Assembly (NCBI GenBank): GCA_002688875.1
Contig: NZDU01000041.1
Coordinates: 1 to 48,624 of the forward strand
From: Candidatus Pacearchaeota archaeon
GTDB lineage: Archaea > Nanobdellota > Nanobdellia > Pacearchaeales > GW2011-AR1
Direction of reading: 5' to 3'
Length of the DNA: 48,624 nucleotides
A program made the position numbers and the translations under genes. The notes under the pieces are model-generated. The model saw only the letters and a list, made by a program, of their open reading frames with translations. It was not told the DNA's origin and ran no database searches. Below are positions 21,256-29,612 of this stretch, in pieces (positions within the stretch are counted from its first letter, which is position 1; each line of letters starts with the position of its first letter).

Positions 21256-22017
21256 GTGGATCTTAGTAGGTTTGATGATTCTCGGAAGGTTGAAATTGGG
21301 GAGGGGATTTTGAAAGTGTTTCCTTATATTAAGACGGTTTGTAGTAAGGAGGGGCCTATTGGTGGGGAGTTTAGGGAGCCTTCGGTTAAGGTGGTTGCGG
21401 GTCTTGAGGATACGGTTGTGACGCATGTTGAATCGGGGATTAAGTATAGGTTTGATGTTTGTAAGATTATGTTTGCTAAGGGGAATATGGTTGAAAGGGT
21501 TAGGATTCCTAAGTTGGTTAAGGATGGAGAGGTTATTGTGGATATGTTTGCGGGGATTGGGTATTTTTCGCTTGGGATTGGGAAATTGGCTAGGCCTGAG
21601 AAGGTTTATGCGATTGAGTTGAATCCGGTTTCGTTTGGGTTTTTGGAAGAGAATGTTGGGTTGAATAAGATTTCGGATAGGGTTGAAGTGGTTAATGGGG
21701 ATAATCGGGAGGTTATTGATGGGTTGGTTGCTAATGGTGTGAGGGCAGATAGGGTTGTGATGGGGTATTTGCCGCCTCCGAAGGAATTTCTTCCATGGGC
21801 GTTTAAGATTGTTAAGGATAATGGGGTTATTCATTATGAGGATTTGGTGAATGTGGATGATGTTGAAAATGAGGTTGAGAGGATTGTGAATGAGGTTCGT
21901 GAGGTTGCTAATGGGTGTGGGAAGGATGTGGAATTGGTAAGTGATAGGAAGATAAAGTCGTATGGGCCTAAGGTTGGGCATTGGGTGTTTGATATTAGGG
22001 TTGTGGGTAAGGTGTAG
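21157..22017 (+). CDS. taw2: Taw2/Trm5-family wybutosine aminocarboxypropyltransferase
   Basis: 286-residue class I SAM enzyme acting on G37 of tRNA-Phe. SAM motif I is VDMFAGIGYFSLGI (~130-143), followed by AIELNPVSFGFLEEN and VVNGDNREV. The motif VVMGYLPPPKEFLPWAF with GVIHYEDLV resembles Taw2 (M-G-Y) more than Trm5, which has N-L-P. So I favour aminocarboxypropyl transfer from SAM onto 4-demethylwyosine (releasing MTA) rather than m1G37 methylation. It pairs functionally with taw3 at 26923. Its first ~33 codons and promoter duplicate 20344-20456 across the VapBC module. Confidence 0.82.
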   Translation: MGFKEELVGVIELSSEELDKIPKGFQRIGDIVIVDLSRFDDSRKVEIGEGILKVFPYIKTVCSKEGPIGGEFREPSVKVVAGLEDTVVTHVESGIKYRFDVCKIMFAKGNMVERVRIPKLVKDGEVIVDMFAGIGYFSLGIGKLARPEKVYAIELNPVSFGFLEENVGLNKISDRVEVVNGDNREVIDGLVANGVRADRVVMGYLPPPKEFLPWAFKIVKDNGVIHYEDLVNVDDVENEVERIVNEVREVANGCGKDVELVSDRKIKSYGPKVGHWVFDIRVVGKV

Positions 22018-22098
22018 CTATATGCTGGAATATATCATAAACAAAGCTTTAAATACCCTATAATTGTCTGAATATTATCAGATTAATTAAATAATCAT

Positions 22099-22104
22099 GG
22101 AGGA
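22099..22104 (+). promoter_or_regulatory. Ribosome-binding site deciding the csp start
   Basis: ggagga lies 4-5 bases before the ATG at 22109. An earlier in-frame ATG at 22097 would place this sequence inside the coding region, so the later ATG is the better start. Confidence 0.6.
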
Positions 22105-22108
22105 TATA

Positions 22109-22429
22109 ATGAAAGGTAAAGTAAAATTCTTTAATGTTTCTAAGAGATTCGGTTTTATAGCTGGAGACGATGGAAAAGAGTATTTTGTTCATCAAATGGG
22201 ACTTAAAGAAGGCGTTAGAATTAACGAAGATGACACTGTAGTTTTTGATACTGAAGACGGAGACAGAGGACCTAAAGCGGTTAATGTTGCTTTGGATGAT
22301 GGATCTAGTTCTGATAGTGGTGCTGATGAAGCTGCTCCTGCGGAATCGGAAGATGAAGCTGGTAGTGAAGAAGAAGCTGAGTCAGAAGATAGTGCTGATG
22401 AGTCGGAAGAAGAATCTAAAGACGAGTAA
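22109..22429 (+). CDS. Cold-shock-domain protein with acidic tail
   Basis: 106-residue nucleic-acid chaperone. Residues ~1-65 are a cold-shock domain: GKVKFFNVSKRFGFIAGDDG (RNP1-like KRFGFI) and EYFVHQ (RNP2-like). Residues ~66-106 are an Asp/Glu/Ser-rich disordered tail. The cold-shock domain binds single-stranded RNA/DNA; the acidic tail may limit binding or recruit basic partners. A strong GGAGGA precedes the ATG, unusual among the mostly leaderless genes here. Cold-shock proteins are typical of bacteria and patchy in archaea, so transfer is plausible. Confidence 0.9.
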   Translation: MKGKVKFFNVSKRFGFIAGDDGKEYFVHQMGLKEGVRINEDDTVVFDTEDGDRGPKAVNVALDDGSSSDSGADEAAPAESEDEAGSEEEAESEDSADESEEESKDE

Positions 22430-22517
22430 ATCTTAGTGAATCTTAGTAGATAGTATTTTTTTTATTTTATTTTTGTTGTTGTTTTTGGTGGGGGTTGGTG
22501 AGTATTGGATAATTTTC

Positions 22518-23261
22518 TTATTTTTTACTCATTTTCCAAAGCATATTGAAGTAAGCAATATAACTTTCTGCGATCTTTTTATTTTTGATAACTATGCATT
22601 GAGGCTTATCGCCAAATAAAATTGTAGCTACCTGGTCTTTACTAATATCAACTAATACTGGTGTTCTAATAATCTTTGGAAGTATTTTTACTTCTGTTAG
22701 GGGGCTTTTCTTTCTCATTTCTACCCATTCTTTGGAGAAATCGTGATTGTATAATATTTTGCACTTTATACCTTTTTTTATACGTTTTTTATGCCATTCT
22801 TTGAAATAAGGGGCAAGAAATTCATTAGATTCTTTTGGAGCTCCTAGAATATAGAAAGTATCATCTTTATCTAATTTTTCAAGAATATCCTCAGTAAATG
22901 TTTTTATTCCTGATACTCCTTGCAAAATCTCTGCTTCTTGAGTGGGTTCTGCGAATTTACTTATTTCATCAAGTTCTGGTAAGATCTCTTCTACATCATT
23001 TATTTCGTTCTTTTTTGTTTCAATCAAATCTTTTAATCTTGAAGGGTTTTTAGCTTCGAATGTTCTCCCATTATTTTCTTTGGTTATTCCAACTAATCCT
23101 TTTTTGTTTAGTCTGTCTAGAATATCATATACCTTAGAATTTGAAACATTTGCCTCTTTTATTATATCTCCGATAGTTGATTTACCTATTCTTAGTAATG
23201 TTAAATAGACTCTGCTTTCGGCGTTAGTTAATCCTATTTTTTCAAGTATTTCATCATTCAT
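22518..23261 (-). CDS. TrmB-family transcriptional regulator
   Basis: 247-residue sugar-responsive type regulator. N-terminal winged helix (~1-70): LEKIGLTNAESRVYLTLLRI, ANVSNSKVYDILDRLNKKGL and the wing around FEAKNPSRL. A coiled-coil linker (~75-100) follows, then the effector domain (DDTFYILGAPKE, IKCKILYNHDF, VLVDISKDQVATILFG). TrmB proteins repress or activate sugar or metabolic genes, but the gene has no obvious sugar-transport neighbours. It is divergent from the ORFan at 23376, which could be a target. Confidence 0.9.
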   Translation of the reverse strand: MNDEILEKIGLTNAESRVYLTLLRIGKSTIGDIIKEANVSNSKVYDILDRLNKKGLVGITKENNGRTFEAKNPSRLKDLIETKKNEINDVEEILPELDEISKFAEPTQEAEILQGVSGIKTFTEDILEKLDKDDTFYILGAPKESNEFLAPYFKEWHKKRIKKGIKCKILYNHDFSKEWVEMRKKSPLTEVKILPKIIRTPVLVDISKDQVATILFGDKPQCIVIKNKKIAESYIAYFNMLWKMSKK

Positions 23262-23375
23262 GATTATAATATCTGTTGAAGCTATTTAAATACTTCGCCC
23301 CCCCGTGAGGAGATAATGTTTATAAGGGCTTTATTATCAAAACTTATTATATACTGATCGGAGGAATTGAATAAA

Positions 23376-24233
23376 ATGGAAATAGATCCGAATAAGGAAT
23401 CGCTAGAAAGAAATCATGTTCTTATGCATAAATATATAGAATCGGATGTGGCGAGAGCATTGGCTGATCCCTATAGGCAAGATAGACTGGAAAATTTTGT
23501 AGGGCTTATTCAAAAAGAATTTCAGGAAAGAGGATATCTATATTTGAGGGAATCTCCCGCATATATCCCTTATGAGTTATACAATCCAAATGATTTAGGG
23601 TTTGAGTTAAAGGGACTTGAATTAGGCACTGGGGAACATAGAATTAGTCATTATAGTGCATATCTTGATATCCCGTTTTTTGATCACACAGATGAGGATA
23701 TTTTAATTGCTGAAACATTAGATCAAGAGAAAGGCTTATTGCATAAAATTTCTATGAATCTTGGAGCAGAAGGAATAGAGGTTTTAGGCGATTCTTCTAA
23801 TAGAAAATCTAAGAAATATTCCAATATTGTTTTAGCGACTAATCAGGATATAAGAAAAACCTCTAATGGACTAGCTACTCACGTACAATCTTTGCACCAA
23901 TCTAAAGAAAGTATCAAAATTCTTTTTAATAGTCTTATTCAGGGATTTGTTGGATATGAGGTTCACCCGTTTGAAGGAAAATCTTCTTTTAGGGTTCATA
24001 ATGGTTTATCAGAAATAGAATTTAAGAAATATAGCCCAGGTATAAAAATATTAGGAAAAACTGCCTCGTTAATGGAGCCTGAATATATTGTTGGGCAACG
24101 GGGGGGTGGAAGATTACAATTATTCAATGAGGATAATCAGGGATATAGTCTAAAAGTTGATTTTAATGACGGAAGTGTTTTAACAATTGGGATGTCTATT
24201 CCAGATAATTGCGCATTTTTAGGATTTATTTGA
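23376..24233 (+). CDS. ORFan of 285 residues
   Basis: Soluble protein with no recognisable family. The N-terminus is helical and charged (YRQDRLENFVGLIQKEFQER), the rest mixed (GTGEHRISHYSAYLDIPF, GFVGYEVHPFEGKSSFRVHN, VGQRGGGRLQLFNEDNQGYS). A ggagg sequence precedes the start; I choose the ATG at 23376 over a TTG nine bases earlier. It lies divergent from TrmB and convergent with the methyltransferase operon. Its lack of the local G/T bias suggests recent acquisition. No function can be offered. Confidence 0.6.
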   Translation: MEIDPNKESLERNHVLMHKYIESDVARALADPYRQDRLENFVGLIQKEFQERGYLYLRESPAYIPYELYNPNDLGFELKGLELGTGEHRISHYSAYLDIPFFDHTDEDILIAETLDQEKGLLHKISMNLGAEGIEVLGDSSNRKSKKYSNIVLATNQDIRKTSNGLATHVQSLHQSKESIKILFNSLIQGFVGYEVHPFEGKSSFRVHNGLSEIEFKKYSPGIKILGKTASLMEPEYIVGQRGGGRLQLFNEDNQGYSLKVDFNDGSVLTIGMSIPDNCAFLGFI

Positions 24234-24986
24234 CTATTCTTTCCAAGCATGAAAAATATATAGGTGATCTTTGAAATTGTGGGTTTTTGGTTCTAAGAAT
24301 GATTTTAGTTTTTCTTGGTTTTCTATTGTTAGATTGTTTTGGAAGTCGAAGAAGTGGAAGGTGTTGAAGATCGTTTCTAATTTTGGGAAGTTTAGATTTA
24401 GTGTGGTTTGTTTTTCGGTGTTGACTTGGAATCCTTGTTGTTTGAAATGGGTTGTTAATAGTGTTTTTAGTTCTTGTTTTTTGTTCTGTTCTGATTCATT
24501 TTTGGTATCTTGATTATTATTTAGGATTAGGTCTCGCATTTTTGGGATGTCGCCTTTGGGGCCGGGCATTATTATGATTATGTGGTTTTTGGTTACTCTT
24601 ATTAGTTCGTTTAGGTAGTTTGGGTTTTTTAGTAAGTTGGATGGGATCCAGCCTGCGTAGGTGATGTTGAATTCTTTGTCTTTGAAAGGTAGAGTTGTTT
24701 CGTTATTTGGTTTGATGGCTTTGAGTTTGGTTTGAAGGTTCCTGGTTTTGGCTAGGTTGTTAATTGTTTCGGTGTTGAAGGGGTCGATGCAGGTTATGTG
24801 GCTTGGTGGTTGGTTTGAGTTTAGGAGTTTGATTGCTATTCTTGCGTTTGGGCCGGCTCCGATTTCTAGGCAGGGTTTGTTTTTGAAATTTGTTGTTGAT
24901 AATAAGAGCGGGATTTCTTTAGTGTCTTGTTCGGTGCTTGCCTTTAATAGGGCTTGGTAGGCTTCTGGGAATTGGAAGGGTTTCAT
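24234..24986 (-). CDS. Class I SAM-dependent methyltransferase-like protein
   Basis: 250-residue protein with SAM motif I CLEIGAGPNARIAIKLL (~39-55), an acidic strand-2 end CIDPF (~85), and a motif IV-like region FNITYAGWIP, FKDKE, LNELIRVTKN. The target is unknown. It is the last gene of a tightly overlapping minus-strand operon (139-residue ORFan, PLP decarboxylase, 136-residue ORFan, this gene), overlapping the preceding gene by four bases. The co-transcribed decarboxylase suggests a small-molecule pathway, e.g. a modified polyamine, which is inference. Confidence 0.75.
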   Translation of the reverse strand: MKPFQFPEAYQALLKASTEQDTKEIPLLLSTTNFKNKPCLEIGAGPNARIAIKLLNSNQPPSHITCIDPFNTETINNLAKTRNLQTKLKAIKPNNETTLPFKDKEFNITYAGWIPSNLLKNPNYLNELIRVTKNHIIIIMPGPKGDIPKMRDLILNNNQDTKNESEQNKKQELKTLLTTHFKQQGFQVNTEKQTTLNLNFPKLETIFNTFHFFDFQNNLTIENQEKLKSFLEPKTHNFKDHLYIFHAWKE

Positions 24987-25393
24987 TTTAATGGTAAGAG
25001 TCTACAGCAGAAATTAAAGGTTTCGGTTGCTTCATCTAGCTCTTCGTTTTCTGATATTTCTTTGGATAATCTTAAGAACTTACTTATTAGGTCTATTCTA
25101 TCTTTTGGAAGTGCATAATTTTTGATTATCTTTGTTACTTTTATTAGTCTTTTTTTAGGGAGGTAGTATTTTGGTTTATTTTCGTAGATTGTTGAAAAGT
25201 TTACTCTTCTTCTTTGCATTCGTCCATGTCTTCTTAACATCTCATTTTCTAAACACGCTACTGTATTCACTGCAATTTCTAGTTTATCATACCAATTAGA
25301 CTGATCTACCTCGGCCATATCTATTTCATATTTGTACTCGTCTCCATTATGTGTTAATGTGGCTATTCTTGTTAGCATCTTATTTCTTAACAT
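24983..25393 (-). CDS. ORFan in the decarboxylase-methyltransferase operon
   Basis: 136-residue basic, mainly helical protein (WYDKLEIAVNTVACLENEML, RRHGRMQRRRVNF, LISKFLRLSKEISENEELDE). It overlaps the decarboxylase end by 14 bases and the methyltransferase start by four, so it is a true operon member. Family not recognised. The cysteines near the end (FNFCCRLL) are notable. Confidence 0.65.
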   Translation of the reverse strand: MLRNKMLTRIATLTHNGDEYKYEIDMAEVDQSNWYDKLEIAVNTVACLENEMLRRHGRMQRRRVNFSTIYENKPKYYLPKKRLIKVTKIIKNYALPKDRIDLISKFLRLSKEISENEELDEATETFNFCCRLLPLK

Positions 25394-26453
25394 AGATTCT
25401 AGGTTTTTTATAAGTTATCTCCCATGCTAAGTTGTAGCAATAGGCTCCGACGTTTTCTACTTTGATTAGGTCTTCTTCTTTTAGGTGTTCGTTTATGTTT
25501 GTTAGGTTGTCGTTTCCGAAAAGTAATGGGCCTGATAGTTGGTAGGTTTGTTTTTTCTGGTTATTGGTATTTTTTATATGAGAGTTTTTTATTTTTGAGA
25601 ATTTGTAATTAGCTAATGTTATTTTTGGGAGTAGATTTATTCCGGCGTCTAGGATTGCTATGTTCTTTTTGTTTTTGGTTTTTATTGATATTACTTTTGT
25701 GATTAGTTCGAAAGTATCGGCTGTTAGATATCTTCCGGGTTCTAGGATTATTGTTTTGTCTTTTTGGATTTGGGTTTTGAAGTTGGTTGCTATTTGTTTG
25801 ATGTAGTCTTCTAAAGTGGTTTGTTGGTTTTTTAGTTGGGGTTTGTCTGGGAGGCCTCCGCCTAGGTTTATGTATTTTATTTCAGGTAGTTGGGTTGTTA
25901 GGTTGTTTGTTATTTCTTTTGCTTGAGATAGGAATTCTTGGTATTGGGTTAGGTTTTGTTGGGTTCCGGGATGGAAATGGAGGGCTATTATTTTTAGGTT
26001 TTTGTTTTTGGCTTCTTTTAATAAGTTTGGTAGTTGGTTTTTGGAGAAACCGAATTTATCTTCTTTTAATGAGATTCTGATTCCGATTTGGAATGGATTG
26101 GTTTTTGAATTGGATTTTGTTAATATGTTGTGGATTTTGTTTAGTTCTGATAATGAGTCGATGTTGATTAGGAATTTGTTTTTGATTGCTAGTTCTAGTT
26201 CTTCTTGGGTTTTGGCTGGGCCGTTGAATATTAATTGTTTTTTTGGGGTTTCTTGGATTTCTTTTAAGGAGGTTACTTCGAAATGGGATCCTTCTGATGA
26301 TAAGTCTTTTAGAAGTTGATGATGGGAGTTGGTTTTTACGGAGTATGCGATTATATGGTTTTTTAGATATTTAGTTGTTAACTCTGATAGGTTTTGGTAG
26401 TTGGTTTTTAGTTGGGTTGGGTTGTAGAGGAGGTGGGGGGTTTTTGGGGTCAT
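25380..26453 (-). CDS. PLP-dependent amino-acid decarboxylase (fold III, LysA/ODC-like)
   Basis: 357-residue alanine-racemase-fold decarboxylase. PLP-binding Lys is in IIAYSVKTNSH (~40). Further landmarks are FHPGTQQN, the phosphate-binding INLGGGLPD, EPGRYLTAD and VENVGAYCYN. The CESxD-like motif of diaminopimelate decarboxylase appears as GPLLFGNDNL, lacking the Cys, so the substrate is not settled. Ornithine, diaminopimelate, carboxynorspermidine or an unusual amino acid are all possible. It is shorter than typical LysA (~420). It overlaps the upstream ORFan by four bases. Confidence 0.8.
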   Translation of the reverse strand: MTPKTPHLLYNPTQLKTNYQNLSELTTKYLKNHIIAYSVKTNSHHQLLKDLSSEGSHFEVTSLKEIQETPKKQLIFNGPAKTQEELELAIKNKFLINIDSLSELNKIHNILTKSNSKTNPFQIGIRISLKEDKFGFSKNQLPNLLKEAKNKNLKIIALHFHPGTQQNLTQYQEFLSQAKEITNNLTTQLPEIKYINLGGGLPDKPQLKNQQTTLEDYIKQIATNFKTQIQKDKTIILEPGRYLTADTFELITKVISIKTKNKKNIAILDAGINLLPKITLANYKFSKIKNSHIKNTNNQKKQTYQLSGPLLFGNDNLTNINEHLKEEDLIKVENVGAYCYNLAWEITYKKPRIYVKK

Positions 26454-26869
26454 GTATAGGCTCTCCTGGTTTCTAGTAAAGTTTCTTTCCCTGTTTCTAA
26501 ATCAACTCTGGTTATTTCTGATCTCATTAATCCAAAACCTCTTATACCAAACAAAAATCTTGTTTCATAAACTAAAAATTCTTGAGATTGTTCGGTATTT
26601 CTAAGGTCATATACGTTTGTTCCTTCTGAAAACCATCCTTTATAGTAATTGATTCTAAATTGACGGTCATTTAAGGATGGGATGGTTATTTGAATATCTG
26701 TTCTCCATATACTTCTATCTATTTTCGGATTGTTATCATATAGTAGATTTCTAGCTAGTTTATGCAATTTTAACCTTGGACCTGTTCTTTCTCTTACTAA
26801 GTTTATTTTTCTGATTAGGTCTCCCAAGTTTTCACATTGATCTTCTATGCTTTGTCTAGTGGTTGTCAT
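26450..26869 (-). CDS. First gene of the decarboxylase operon, ORFan
   Basis: 139-residue soluble protein; helical N-terminus (QCENLGDLIRKINLVRERTG) then a strand-rich region (TDIQITIPSLNDRQFRINYY, FLVYETRFLFGIRGFG). Family not recognised. Its stop overlaps the decarboxylase ATG by four bases. Upstream of 26869, a TATA-like element faces the divergent taw3 gene at 26923, so the two share a ~50-base promoter region. Confidence 0.62.
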   Translation of the reverse strand: MTTTRQSIEDQCENLGDLIRKINLVRERTGPRLKLHKLARNLLYDNNPKIDRSIWRTDIQITIPSLNDRQFRINYYKGWFSEGTNVYDLRNTEQSQEFLVYETRFLFGIRGFGLMRSEITRVDLETGKETLLETRRAYT

Positions 26870-26922
26870 ATTATTTAGTTAGTTGACGATTCTTTTATAA
26901 AGGTTTCTTTTTATGGTTTGTT

Positions 26923-27492
26923 ATGTATAATTTTGATAATTCGAAGAAGAGTATTCTTGGGAAGGAAGATAAGAGTAGTATTGGGGAGGTTGATAGTAGG
27001 ATAGTTGGGTTGTGCGATGTTGTGAATGGTAGGGATGATATGTTTACGACTAGTTCGTGTAGTGGGAGGGTTGTTTTGATAAGGGATTCGGATAAGAAGG
27101 AAAGTGGGTTGTTTTTGTTTAGGTCCCATGAGTTGATTTCGTTTGAGGAATTGAAGAGGGAGATTGAGAGGGTTGCTGGGGAGGTTTCTAGTGGAATGGT
27201 TATGTTTAAGCAGGAGCCGTGTTTGTTGGTTGTTTCGTGTAAGGATGATGGGGTGATGGATTGGTTGTTTGGAATTGCTAGGAATAATGGGTGGAAGAAA
27301 TCGGGGGTTTTGGGGGGTAAGAAGAGGTTGGTTGAGTTGATGAGTAGTGGTTCGTTGGAGTTTCCGGTTGCTAAGGATGGGAGGGTTTTGGTTGATGATT
27401 CTTTTTTGAAAGTTGTGGTTGAGAGGGCGAATAGGAATCTTGTTAGGAGTTGGGAAAGGATTGGGGGATTGAAGGGGATGATAGAGGGCTAG
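26923..27492 (+). CDS. taw3: tRNA wybutosine-synthesizing protein 3 (Taw3)
   Basis: 189-residue SAM-dependent N4-methyltransferase of the wyosine pathway acting on modified G37 of tRNA-Phe. The family signature FTTSSCSGRVVL is at ~41-52, preceded by GEVDSRIVGLCDVVN. Further family blocks are FRSHELIS, SSGMVMFKQEPCLLVVSC and GWKKSGVLGGKKRLVELMSS. The ATG at 26923 follows a short out-of-frame ATG (26913) that stops at once. With the Taw2-like gene at 21157 it shows that this lineage makes a wyosine derivative. Confidence 0.9.
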   Translation: MYNFDNSKKSILGKEDKSSIGEVDSRIVGLCDVVNGRDDMFTTSSCSGRVVLIRDSDKKESGLFLFRSHELISFEELKREIERVAGEVSSGMVMFKQEPCLLVVSCKDDGVMDWLFGIARNNGWKKSGVLGGKKRLVELMSSGSLEFPVAKDGRVLVDDSFLKVVVERANRNLVRSWERIGGLKGMIEG

Positions 27493-27569
27493 TAATTTTA
27501 TATAATCGGGTAGATTATCTATTAGTAGATTATAACTTATTTTAAATACTGGTTTTGTTAAGTTTGGTA

Positions 27570-28160
27570 ATGGCAACAAGTCCTTTAGTTAGTAATAAAC
27601 AAATACATGGTGTTGCTGGTGCTTATGAGGTTTTTAAGGAACTGGATTTACAAAGGTTTAGGGAGGGAGGGTTTACGACTAAAGTTGTGTATTATTTTGG
27701 AAAAGGCAACACTCCACAGGGATCTGAATCTGCTTTATTTAAGGGGGTTGCATTGTGTTATCAAAGAGTTTTTCTTCCAAGTCCGGTTTATACTTTTGAC
27801 AATCAACTTTCTAATAAAGGAGTTCTTCTAGCTACTGTTCTAAATGAACCTCCAAAAAAACTAGAATTTTGTCTGACTGCACGAACAGACTCAGAATATT
27901 TTGGATTACAGGAATTTAGAGATCGGTCTGTACCAGAACTATTTGCACGAGGGTATGATAGAGATAATCTGGATCATGACTCTGTATTTTGGCTTCATCT
28001 TGGTAAGGGAGAACCAGAAGAAGAGCCTTTTATTTCTGTAAGTTCTCATGGACTTTGGGTGCAAAGGGATTCCTTGGATGGTAGGACGGTTTTCACTGAA
28101 CGAGATTTAGATGGGTTTCGTTCTTTATCTAATTCTTCTTTATCACATAAAAATTTATAA
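27570..28160 (+). CDS. Hypothetical protein
   Basis: 196-residue soluble, strand-rich protein (FTTKVVYYFGKGNTPQGSES, GVALCYQRVFLPSPVYTFDN, EFCLTARTDSEYFGLQEF, HDSVFWLHLGKG). No family recognised and no membrane segment. The ATG at 27570 is chosen over an upstream TTG. It has its own TATA-like element (tttaaatact, ~25 bases upstream). Confidence 0.55.
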   Translation: MATSPLVSNKQIHGVAGAYEVFKELDLQRFREGGFTTKVVYYFGKGNTPQGSESALFKGVALCYQRVFLPSPVYTFDNQLSNKGVLLATVLNEPPKKLEFCLTARTDSEYFGLQEFRDRSVPELFARGYDRDNLDHDSVFWLHLGKGEPEEEPFISVSSHGLWVQRDSLDGRTVFTERDLDGFRSLSNSSLSHKNL

Positions 28161-28406
28161 AGAAAAAGGAACTAGGTATTTTATAAAAAGGTGAAAATTA
28201 AAATTCACTGATAGTTAAATGACTAGAATTACAGGGTCATTTATTCATAATCAATTTTATCATGGGGGTGATCAAATTGAATAAGGAGGTGATCTCTTTT
28301 TTGTGTACTTAGTTGAACCTTAAGTTCTAATAAATAATGCAACACTTATATATAAATGTTGTGTTGAAAAACGAATAGATGTAAGGAGGAATAAAAAGAA
28401 GAGAAA
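28161..28406 (+). promoter_or_regulatory. ftsZ upstream region
   Basis: About 245 bases. It contains AAGGAGGTGATC at 28283-28294, a perfect 12-base match to the complement of the archaeal 16S rRNA 3' end but not followed by a gene. Near ftsZ, a TATA element (cttatatataaatg) is framed by CAACAC (28340-28345) and GTGTTG (28361-28366), an inverted repeat that could be an operator. An aaggagg (about 28382-28388) lies 18 bases before the ftsZ ATG. Confidence 0.5.
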
Positions 28407-29489
28407 ATGGTTTTAGATTTTGCGAAAGAGGCGATCGATAATTTAGATAGTCATAGTATTAACTTTGACGAGCTGAAGGCAGGTAAGGCTAACATTAAGG
28501 TGTTTGGTGTTGGAGGGGCTGGTGGGAATGCGGTTACTTGGCTTTTTAATAAAGGTATTAATGGGGCGGGAGTTTATGCTGCGAATACTGATGCTTTGCA
28601 CTTGAGTATTACCAAGGCTGATGAGAAGATCCTTATTGGAAAGGAGTTGACTCGAGGTTTAGGTGCTGGAGGTAAAAGTGAAGTTGGTCGTGAGGCTGCT
28701 AAAGAATCTATTTCTGAGATTAAGAAGGCTGTAAATGGAAGTGATATGACGTTTATCATTGGGGGTATGGGTGGTGGAACTGCAACTGGAGCATGTCCTG
28801 TAATTGCGCAGATGGCTAAGGAAGCCGGTGCTGTTGTAATTGGGGTTGTGACTATGCCTTTTGAATGTGAGAAAGCTAGAATTGATAAAGCTGAATTTGG
28901 CTTGCAAGAACTTAGGGATCATGTTGATACTGCTATTGTTATTGATAATAATAGATTGGTTGATATTGCTGGTCAGTTGCCTATTCAACAGGCCTTTGCT
29001 GTGGCTAATGAGTTGATTAGTACGATGATTAAGGGAATTGTTGAGACGATTACTTTGCCGAGTTTGATTAATTTGGACTATGCTGATGTTAGTACGATTA
29101 TGAAGAAGGGCGAGGTTGCTGTTATTGGTATTGGCGAGGCGGATTCGAGTGATAGGGTAAACGAGGCCGTTAGACAGGCTCTTACACATCCATTGTTAGA
29201 CGTGGATTATAGAGGTGCTAGCGGAGCTTTGATACATATTACTTGTGGTCCAGATATGAAGCTTGAGGAATTTAGTCAGGTTGGTAAGTTGATTACCGAG
29301 AATATTGCGGCTGAGGCTCAGGTTATTATTGGTGCCAGAATTAACAAAGACTTTGAAGGTAAGGTTAGAGTTATTACAATAATGACTGGAGTTAATAGCC
29401 CGTATATTTTGGGTAAGCAGAGAATTCAAGATCTTGAAGTAGCTAGTCATTCAGAGTTCAACGAATTAGGAATAGATGTTGTTAGATAA
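28407..29489 (+). CDS. ftsZ: Cell-division GTPase FtsZ
   Basis: 360-residue tubulin-like GTPase forming the division ring. The N-terminal nucleotide-binding strand is FGVGGAGGNAVTWL (~33-46). The tubulin signature is GGMGGGTATGACP at 119-131, where the usual GGGTGTG has Ala for the second Gly. NLDYADVSTIM is the T7 catalytic loop. The C-terminal domain is complete and there is little tail after it (ASHSEFNELGIDVVR). It is monocistronic, with a framed TATA box upstream and a strong terminator-like hairpin downstream. Confidence 0.96.
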   Translation: MVLDFAKEAIDNLDSHSINFDELKAGKANIKVFGVGGAGGNAVTWLFNKGINGAGVYAANTDALHLSITKADEKILIGKELTRGLGAGGKSEVGREAAKESISEIKKAVNGSDMTFIIGGMGGGTATGACPVIAQMAKEAGAVVIGVVTMPFECEKARIDKAEFGLQELRDHVDTAIVIDNNRLVDIAGQLPIQQAFAVANELISTMIKGIVETITLPSLINLDYADVSTIMKKGEVAVIGIGEADSSDRVNEAVRQALTHPLLDVDYRGASGALIHITCGPDMKLEEFSQVGKLITENIAAEAQVIIGARINKDFEGKVRVITIMTGVNSPYILGKQRIQDLEVASHSEFNELGIDVVR

Positions 29490-29525
29490 AGATAGTTAAG
29501 GGGAAGTCCATGTCTTATTTTTTAT

Positions 29526-29560
29526 GCCCGCTCTGGAGAAATCCGGGGTGGGCTTTTTTT
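29526..29560 (+). terminator. Strong hairpin with GNRA loop and T-tract after ftsZ
   Basis: A stem of about 12 pairs, including several G-U (from gcccgctctgga to tccggggtgggc), closes on a gaaa tetraloop and is followed by seven Ts. It lies ~35 bases after the ftsZ stop and looks like a bacterial-style intrinsic terminator; archaeal RNA polymerase mostly needs the T-tract. Confidence 0.75.
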
Positions 29561-29612
29561 ATGTTTTTATGATAATACAAATGTTTAAAAGAGGAGTTTT
29601 CGATTTTCATGT

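Noticed and set aside
21157..22017. Calling the 21157 gene trm5 (m1G37 methyltransferase)
   Set aside because: The catalytic segment reads M-G-Y-L-P with a following HYED, closer to Taw2 than to the N-L-P of Trm5. Trm5 remains a minor possibility.
28255..28320. A 16-codon leader frame (MGVIKLNKEVISFLCT) upstream of ftsZ as a regulatory peptide
   Set aside because: It lies upstream of the likely ftsZ TATA box, so it would not be on the ftsZ mRNA; no attenuation structure is evident.
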